Shown: piece by piece, positions 24,801-29,092 of the stretch
Layout: every line of letters begins with the position of its first letter
How positions within the stretch are numbered: position 1 is the first letter of the stretch
Source: CANHVK01 sp044232905
GTDB taxonomy: Bacteria > Bacteroidota > Bacteroidia > Flavobacteriales_D > Crocinitomicaceae
Length of the DNA: 29,092 nt
Direction: 5' to 3'
Assembly (NCBI GenBank): GCA_044232905.1
Contig: JBIIKZ010000024.1
Coordinates: forward strand, 1-29,092
Position numbers and translations under genes: made by a program
Notes under the pieces: model-generated
What the model was told of the DNA's origin: nothing
Seen by the model: the letters and a program-made list of their open reading frames with translations, nothing else
The model's database searches: none

Positions 24801-24809
24801 AAAGTTAAT

Positions 24810-24829
24810 TTAATTCATCAATGAATTAA
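24810..24829. repeat. Perfect 9+2+9 bp AT-rich palindrome
   Basis: ttaattcat (24810-24818) and atgaattaa (24821-24829) are exact reverse complements with two bases between. It sits between the distal GTGG array and engB. Function unknown. Confidence 0.5.
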
Positions 24830-24862
24830 CGTGGCAATTCAATAATGAGATTTCATTGAGAA

Positions 24863-24883
24863 ACCCTTTGACAAGCTCAGGGT
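24863..24883. repeat. REP-like palindrome with GACAAGCTCAGGG core
   Basis: accct (24863-24867) and agggt (24879-24883) flank a core containing gacaagctc. This resembles the CCTTCGACAAGCTCAGG element that I recall as dispersed in many bacterial, including Bacteroidota, genomes. The link is from memory; dispersion cannot be tested in this window. Confidence 0.4.
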
Positions 24884-24912
24884 AAAATTTGAGGATTTGA
24901 AGATGTGGGAAA

Positions 24913-24946
24913 TTGAAGATTATTGATTTGAAAATGACTAAATTTG
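24913..24946 (+). promoter_or_regulatory. Probable engB promoter
   Basis: TAAATTTG (24939-24946) matches the Bacteroidota -7 element exactly. The best -33 is TTG (24913-24915) with a 23-bp spacer, at the upper limit. Transcription starting near 24953 would give a short leader and supports the engB ATG at 24965. Confidence 0.5.
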
Positions 24947-24964
24947 CAAAAAAAACATCCCAAT

Positions 24965-25561
24965 ATGATTATCAAAACAGCAACATTTAAAGTAAGTAAC
25001 TCCGACCATAAACTTTGTCCAGACGACAATAAACCAGAATTCGCATTTATCGGAAGATCAAACGTTGGTAAGTCGTCTTTAATCAACATGTTGACCAATC
25101 AAAAAAGTTTAGCAAAAACCTCAGGAACTCCAGGAAAAACACAGTTAATCAATCATTTTGAAATCAACAACGAATGGTATTTAGTCGATTTACCTGGATA
25201 TGGTTTTGCGAAAGCTTCTAAAAAAGCACGTCATGGGTGGGAAGAGTTTATTGCTGCATATTTAACACAACGCAAAACATTGTTAAACACATTTGTACTG
25301 TTAGATGCAAGATTACCACCACAAAATATCGACTTGGAATTTATGGGATGGTGTGGCGAAAAAGAAATACCTTTCTCCATGGTTTTTACCAAGTTAGATA
25401 AATTATCTTCTTCCGAAAAACAAAAAAATATTTTGAGTTATAAAAAGGAAATGTTGAAACAGTGGGAAGAATTACCACCAGTTTTTGCTACTTCTAGTGA
25501 ATCAAAATTTGGGAAAGAACCTGTTTTGAATTATATCGATGAGATTTTGAAGACGTGTTAA
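24965..25561 (+). CDS. engB: Ribosome biogenesis GTPase EngB/YsxC
   Basis: A small TRAFAC GTPase needed for assembly of the large ribosomal subunit. The 198 residues contain G1 GRSNVGKSSL (30-39), a G2 threonine in KTSGTPGKTQ (51-60), G3 DLPGYGFAK (75-83), and G4 TKLDK (142-146). The ATG at 24965 (MIIKTATF) matches the family start. An in-frame TTG at 24944 lies inside the -7 element and is rejected. The gene ends 3 bp from the convergent epimerase gene, with no terminator between them. Confidence 0.96.
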   Translation: MIIKTATFKVSNSDHKLCPDDNKPEFAFIGRSNVGKSSLINMLTNQKSLAKTSGTPGKTQLINHFEINNEWYLVDLPGYGFAKASKKARHGWEEFIAAYLTQRKTLLNTFVLLDARLPPQNIDLEFMGWCGEKEIPFSMVFTKLDKLSSSEKQKNILSYKKEMLKQWEELPPVFATSSESKFGKEPVLNYIDEILKTC

Positions 25562-25564
25562 TTA

Positions 25565-26575
25565 CTAGATTAATCGTCCTTCAACAGCATGTTTTACCGT
25601 GTCTTCTAGACTTCTAAATTCAAAATCTAGTACTTTTTTCAATTTTGAACTATCGTAAGTCACTTTAGCCTGCGCACTACTTGCAGATTCTCTCGTAACC
25701 GTTTGATGACCTGTAACTAAACTTAATACCCATGATACTCTCCAAGCTAAACCACTCAAAAATGACTTCGCAACTAAGAACGGTGCTTTTTTATTCATTT
25801 GCTTCGCTGTAACGACAAAAAGCTGTTTAAAACTAACATTTGTTCCGGTGCACAAATAGCGTTGTTTAAATGCCTCTGGCAACTCCATAAGTTTTGTCAT
25901 AGAAAACACTACATCACGAACGTCCACAAACGCATTTGCTCCCAGCGTATAAAATTTCAAGCCATTTGACAAGGTTCGGAAAATCGATAAAGAACTTTCA
26001 TTCCAATCTCCAGGACCAAGAATGACACTTGGATTAATTATAACAGCATTCAGACCTTCTTCGATCCCTCTCCACACTTCGTTCTCTGAAAGGTATTTTG
26101 AAATCGCATAACCAGAATGGGAATCATCCGCAATCCATTTGTTAGACTCTACCACCGAACGATATCCTGTTTGATCCAACGGTGTTTTCCCAACAGCCGC
26201 AGTCGATGAAACATGCATAAAACGTTTCACCCCTAAATCCATTGCTACATTCACCACATTTGCAGTTCCATATTTATTGATGCGTAACATCGTTTGATAG
26301 TCCTTTTTTTGAAAAGAAACCATTGCTGCACAATGATACACAGCTTCACATGCTGTCATAACCTCTTCCAATGTAACAACATCCAAGACATCACATTCTA
26401 TCCATTCAATAGTTTCAAAAACAGACAACGGAGTATTATAAAAAGAGAATAAAGCTTGAACTTTCTGAATACGCTTCTTATCGCGATAAATAGCACGAAC
26501 TTTATTTCCTGCTAATGCAAGTGAATGAATTAAATGACTTCCTAAAAGTCCCGTGCCACCGGTTACAAGTATCAT
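25565..26575 (-). CDS. NAD(P)-dependent extended SDR (epimerase/dehydratase-like)
   Basis: A 336-residue extended short-chain dehydrogenase/reductase. The dinucleotide site TGGTGLLGSH is at 5-14, the catalytic Ser region VSSTAAVG at 122-129 and the active pair Y156-x3-K160 (SGYAISK). ILGPGDW and VDVRDV are typical of the 3-beta-HSD or dihydroflavonol-reductase-like branch. The substrate cannot be read from sequence: a nucleotide sugar, sterol-like or hydroxy-ketone compound are all possible. It is the last gene of a minus operon after the alkyltransferase-like gene (16-nt gap). Confidence 0.85.
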   Translation of the reverse strand: MILVTGGTGLLGSHLIHSLALAGNKVRAIYRDKKRIQKVQALFSFYNTPLSVFETIEWIECDVLDVVTLEEVMTACEAVYHCAAMVSFQKKDYQTMLRINKYGTANVVNVAMDLGVKRFMHVSSTAAVGKTPLDQTGYRSVVESNKWIADDSHSGYAISKYLSENEVWRGIEEGLNAVIINPSVILGPGDWNESSLSIFRTLSNGLKFYTLGANAFVDVRDVVFSMTKLMELPEAFKQRYLCTGTNVSFKQLFVVTAKQMNKKAPFLVAKSFLSGLAWRVSWVLSLVTGHQTVTRESASSAQAKVTYDSSKLKKVLDFEFRSLEDTVKHAVEGRLI

Positions 26576-26591
26576 ACAACGAATTTAAGGA

Positions 26592-26927
26592 TTACAATTC
26601 TAATTCGATGGAAGGATCCCAAAACAATTGTTTGAAATTAACAATACAATCATTTTTAACAAGAATTCCTTCTTTTTCTAATAATTCCTCCATTTCATCG
26701 GGATGTGAAAAATGCATTTTACCAGTTAAGCAACCTAAACGATTTACCACCCGATGTGCAGGGATACCTGGTATAGCATGGGAAGCATTCATAGCATATC
26801 CAACTACGCGACTGGATTTTTTAGCACCCAAATACGCAGCAATAGCTCCATACGATGTAATTCTACCTTTTGGAATTAATTTTACCACTTGAAAAACAGA
26901 CGCAAAGAAATCAGTAGTCGATACCAT
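26592..26927 (-). CDS. Alkyltransferase-like protein (Cys-less MGMT family)
   Basis: This 111-residue protein matches the DNA-binding domain of O6-alkylguanine-DNA alkyltransferase: VFQVVKLIPKGRITSYGAIA (11-30) with the helix-turn-helix, the arginine finger R40 (SSRVVGYAM), and IPAHRVVNRLG (55-65). The reactive Cys of PCHRV is replaced by Ala57, so it cannot accept alkyl groups. Alkyltransferase-like (ATL) proteins bind alkylated guanine, flip it and recruit nucleotide excision repair; that role is inferred here. It starts 1 nt after the stop of the glycosyltransferase gene. Confidence 0.9.
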   Translation of the reverse strand: MVSTTDFFASVFQVVKLIPKGRITSYGAIAAYLGAKKSSRVVGYAMNASHAIPGIPAHRVVNRLGCLTGKMHFSHPDEMEELLEKEGILVKNDCIVNFKQLFWDPSIELEL

Positions 26928-26928
26928 G

Positions 26929-27906
26929 TTAAAATGCTTTCTTTTTATTTACAAAAAAGACAACTAGAAATAATACAAAAATCGCAAGTAAAAATCCGGT
27001 AAAATCAGAAATAATTTTTTCCTTTGATAAAAATACGAGAAGTAAAAAGGTAAGATTAATTACCATACCAAATACTACCGTTTTTTGATGACTAAATCCA
27101 GCTTGTACAACTCGTTGATAAGCATGTTTGCGATGTGCCTGTCCTATATTTTCTTTATTGATAAAACGTCGAATCAAAGTATACGTTGCATCAAACCAAA
27201 ATAGTGACGTTATAACTAACCCTTCAAATATGCTAACCGAATGCTGTTTATGGAGATAAAACAAAAGAATGATGATTGTATATCCAAGTAATGTACTTCC
27301 GACATCTCCCATGAAAATTTTTGCTTTATCCCAGTTCCATGGTAAAAAACCCACTAAAGCCATTAGTAAAAACAATAAGAAACTTTCTCCTGTAAAAAAA
27401 TACAATATCGCAATTACAAAAATCGATTCAGAACTTGCGTAACCATCGATCCCATCGATAAAATTGAATAGATTTATGAACCATATAATTGTTAAGAAAG
27501 CAACAACATTTAAAACATAAGGGTTTGAAAAGACAATAAATCCTAAATCGATTGAATTAAATCCACCAGTAAAGTATAAACCTAAACCAGAAACAAAAGC
27601 CTGCACCAACAATCTTGGTTTATTTTTTAAGGTATAAATATCATCCAACAAACTAATTATAGACAATAAAAGCCCTGAAAATAATGCTAAAAAAAGCGAT
27701 TTATCAATTTGATTGTAGTAATACAAAATACTAATACTCAAAAACCAAGTCAAAGCAATAGCAATTCCGCCTCCTCGCGGTGTAGGTATCGTATGTGAAC
27801 TTCTTTCGTTCGGCAAATCAAACATCGATTTGTTGATTGCTAACTTACGTACAATATAAGTTAAGAAAAAAGAAAAAATACCAGCAAGTACTAAATAAAA
27901 TACCAT
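26929..27906 (-). CDS. Polyprenyl-phosphate sugar-1-phosphate transferase (WecA/WbpL family, GT4)
   Basis: An integral membrane enzyme of the MraY/WecA superfamily that places the first sugar phosphate on undecaprenyl phosphate. The 325 residues form about ten helices, with PRGGGIAIA near the start (43-51), the Asp pair LLDDIYTL (86-93), NFIDGIDGYAS (148-158), FMGDVGS (198-204) and the HRKHAYQRV motif (258-266). The HxxHAYQ form is closer to WbpL-type enzymes for O-antigen or capsule than to MraY. It is the first gene of a minus three-gene operon and divergent from an O-antigen-ligase-like gene, fitting surface polysaccharide synthesis. Confidence 0.9.
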   Translation of the reverse strand: MVFYLVLAGIFSFFLTYIVRKLAINKSMFDLPNERSSHTIPTPRGGGIAIALTWFLSISILYYYNQIDKSLFLALFSGLLLSIISLLDDIYTLKNKPRLLVQAFVSGLGLYFTGGFNSIDLGFIVFSNPYVLNVVAFLTIIWFINLFNFIDGIDGYASSESIFVIAILYFFTGESFLLFLLMALVGFLPWNWDKAKIFMGDVGSTLLGYTIIILLFYLHKQHSVSIFEGLVITSLFWFDATYTLIRRFINKENIGQAHRKHAYQRVVQAGFSHQKTVVFGMVINLTFLLLVFLSKEKIISDFTGFLLAIFVLFLVVFFVNKKKAF

Positions 27907-27952
27907 TGTTTGTAATCGTGTAACTTAGATTTTGAATCTACATTAGTAATGT

Positions 27953-27960
27953 CAAAGTAA
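27953..27960 (-). promoter_or_regulatory. Possible -7 element of the glycosyltransferase operon
   Basis: The minus strand reads TTACTTTG (27960-27953), 7 of 8 to TAnnTTTG, 47 nt before the ATG at 27906. No TTG lies at the right distance, so support is weak. It mirrors the plus-strand element at 27986. Confidence 0.35.
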
Positions 27961-27985
27961 AATTAATAGAAATAAATAGAATTAG

Positions 27986-27993
27986 TAACTTTG
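27986..27993 (+). promoter_or_regulatory. Probable -7 element of the O-antigen-ligase-like gene
   Basis: TAACTTTG is an exact match to TAnnTTTG and lies 36 nt before the ATG at 28030. The -33 region is AT-rich without a TTG. The ACTTTG core forms an inverted repeat with CAAAGT at 27953-27958, so the two divergent promoters overlap. Confidence 0.45.
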
Positions 27994-28029
27994 CATTTTA
28001 TTATACACTTTTATTGGGAAATAAAAACG

Positions 28030-29092
28030 ATGAAATTAAGTGCACCATTTCAAAACAGAACACAGCTATATTTGAATTTATTAGCACTTTCGCTTCTCTT
28101 TCTTCCATTCCGAAATAATATCTCTTCTGTTTTTGGAATAATTCTATTCTTATTATTTTTTATTGATAAACAAAATACGTTAAAAGAAAAATTTAGACGA
28201 CTAATAGAAAATAAAGTAGCAATTCTAACACTTTCCATTTATCTAATTCACCTCATAGCATTACTATACACGGAGAATTTTAAATACGCATCCTTAGATT
28301 TAGAAATCAAGCTACCTCTTTTCATTATTCCTTTTGTGATTTTTGCGGAAAAAAAAATATCCTCTGAAAATCTAAATTATATATTTAAGTTTTATACGAT
28401 TGGTAATCTATTAGCGCTTCTCTTTTGTATCGTATATGCTATTATCCGTCTCTATTTAACTAAAAGTCCAACGGTGCTTTTTTATAATGAATTATCCAGA
28501 TTCATGCATCCTAGTTATTTTTCATTGTACATAGGATTTAACTGCGTACTGATTTTCAATAAGATAGCGAATTTAAAGAAAGAGGAACAAAAATATAAAT
28601 CGCAATTATTACAAAATCTAGCAATCGCTACCTTTTTTATTGTTGGAATCTTAATCTTATCCTCTAAAGCGGGAATCTTATTAAGCGGGATAACTTTAGT
28701 TTTCTTTGCTATCAAAGAATTATTCTACAAAAAAGTAATTTTAACCATTTTCCTCTCGTGTGTAGTTCTAATTTTGTTTGAAATTATATCCATTTTCAAA
28801 AACGATATTGTAGCATTATCTAGGTTTGAAGATGCTCAAAAGGAATTATCCTCCAAAACAAATACAGCTTCTCGAACAACTGGATCGTCAGGTTCTAGAC
28901 TAATGATTTGGAAGTCTGGGAAAACGGTTCTATTAAGGAATTTAGCCTTTGGTGTTGGGACTGGAGATATTAAAGATGAATTAATTAAAGAATATAAAAA
29001 AGTAAATTTTCTCCATGGTGTAGAAAATGAAAATAATTGCCACAATCAGTACTTACAATTTTTCATTATTTTTGGAATTGGTGGTGGATTAC
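28030..29092 (+). CDS. O-antigen ligase (Wzy_C)-family membrane protein, 3' end outside window
   Basis: An open frame starts at the ATG at 28030 (MKLSAPFQNRTQ) and runs 354 codons to the right edge without a stop. It is strongly hydrophobic with at least eight predicted membrane segments, separated by basic loops, and a larger hydrophilic loop at about 264-345. That loop contains SSGSRLMIWKSG and leads into ENNCHNQYLQFFIIFGIGGG, the His-Asn-x-Tyr-Leu-Gln pattern of Wzy_C/O-antigen ligases and polymerases. Such enzymes join polysaccharide to lipid A core or polymerise repeat units. The particular substrate is unknown. It is divergent from the WecA/WbpL-like gene. Confidence 0.85.
   Translation, partial: MKLSAPFQNRTQLYLNLLALSLLFLPFRNNISSVFGIILFLLFFIDKQNTLKEKFRRLIENKVAILTLSIYLIHLIALLYTENFKYASLDLEIKLPLFIIPFVIFAEKKISSENLNYIFKFYTIGNLLALLFCIVYAIIRLYLTKSPTVLFYNELSRFMHPSYFSLYIGFNCVLIFNKIANLKKEEQKYKSQLLQNLAIATFFIVGILILSSKAGILLSGITLVFFAIKELFYKKVILTIFLSCVVLILFEIISIFKNDIVALSRFEDAQKELSSKTNTASRTTGSSGSRLMIWKSGKTVLLRNLAFGVGTGDIKDELIKEYKKVNFLHGVENENNCHNQYLQFFIIFGIGGGL

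Noticed and set aside
24795..24803. DnaA-box-like TTTTCCACA (minus strand) suggesting an origin
   Set aside because: Only one imperfect box, and it coincides with the last unit of the GTGG array; no cluster, AT-rich unwinding element or dnaA/dnaN neighbour.
24944..24964. Upstream TTG start for engB
   Set aside because: The TTG lies inside the TAAATTTG -7 element, and the ATG at 24965 matches the family start.
1..29092. CRISPR, IS elements, phage genes, tRNA or rRNA
   Set aside because: No spaced direct repeats, transposase motifs, integrase, cloverleaf or rRNA-like sequence was found by reading the window.

Overview
The window is AT-rich chromosomal DNA from a member of the Bacteroidota, most likely order Flavobacteriales; a Crocinitomicaceae/Fluviicola-like genome is possible, but this is a guess. 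Four things support the order. Several promoters match the Bacteroidota consensus (TTTG or TTG, about 20 bp, then TAnnTTTG) and genes lack strong Shine-Dalgarno sites. FtsZ ends in the NSFLHDNVD peptide that I associate with Flavobacteria. MraY carries the long periplasmic/cytoplasmic insertion seen in this phylum. The gene order miaB, sigma-54 activator, lptE, TPR protein, secG, groES, groEL is a flavobacterial arrangement. MurE has the DNPR motif, so the peptidoglycan is predicted to contain meso-diaminopimelate.

Layout. Bases 1-34 (minus) hold the first 11 codons of topA, running off the left edge. A divergent spacer (35-363) carries both promoters, a 7-bp tandem repeat and a perfect palindrome. 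Bases 364-4794 (plus) are a tightly packed five-gene operon: miaB, a sigma-54 activator without a sensor domain, lptE, an uncharacterised Bacteroidota TPR protein, and secG. It ends at a strong terminator. groES-groEL (4944-6923, plus) follow, ending at their own terminator and converging on ahcY (7109-8422, minus).

Bases 8555-24612 (minus) are a complete Bacteroidota-type division and cell-wall (dcw) operon. In transcription order it is mraZ, rsmH, ftsL, ftsI, murE, mraY, murD, ftsW, murG, murC, ftsQ, ftsA, ftsZ, yqeY, then a perfect 12-bp terminator. Most junctions overlap or touch. The exceptions are the ftsW-murG spacer and the ftsA-ftsZ spacer, both with hairpins. murF, murB and ddl are not in the cluster. 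The products make the lipid II precursor (MurE, MurD, MurC, MraY, MurG), polymerise and crosslink it at the septum (FtsW, FtsI), and organise the division ring (FtsZ, FtsA, FtsQ, FtsL). MraZ and RsmH act on regulation and rRNA.

The 352-bp spacer between mraZ and engB is the most interesting part. It holds two arrays of GTGG-type pentamers with exact 10-bp period (three units on the minus strand, four on the plus strand), sharing a 14-bp inverted repeat. They look like MraZ operators in a lineage-specific form.

Right of this, engB (plus) converges on a three-gene minus operon: an SDR epimerase/reductase, a Cys-less alkyltransferase-like protein, and a WecA/WbpL-type polyprenyl-phosphate sugar transferase. 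Divergent to it is a truncated O-antigen-ligase-family membrane protein (28030 to the right edge), suggesting the start of a surface-polysaccharide region. No phage, IS, CRISPR, tRNA or rRNA was seen. Nearly everything is conserved core genome, so the novelty is mainly regulatory.
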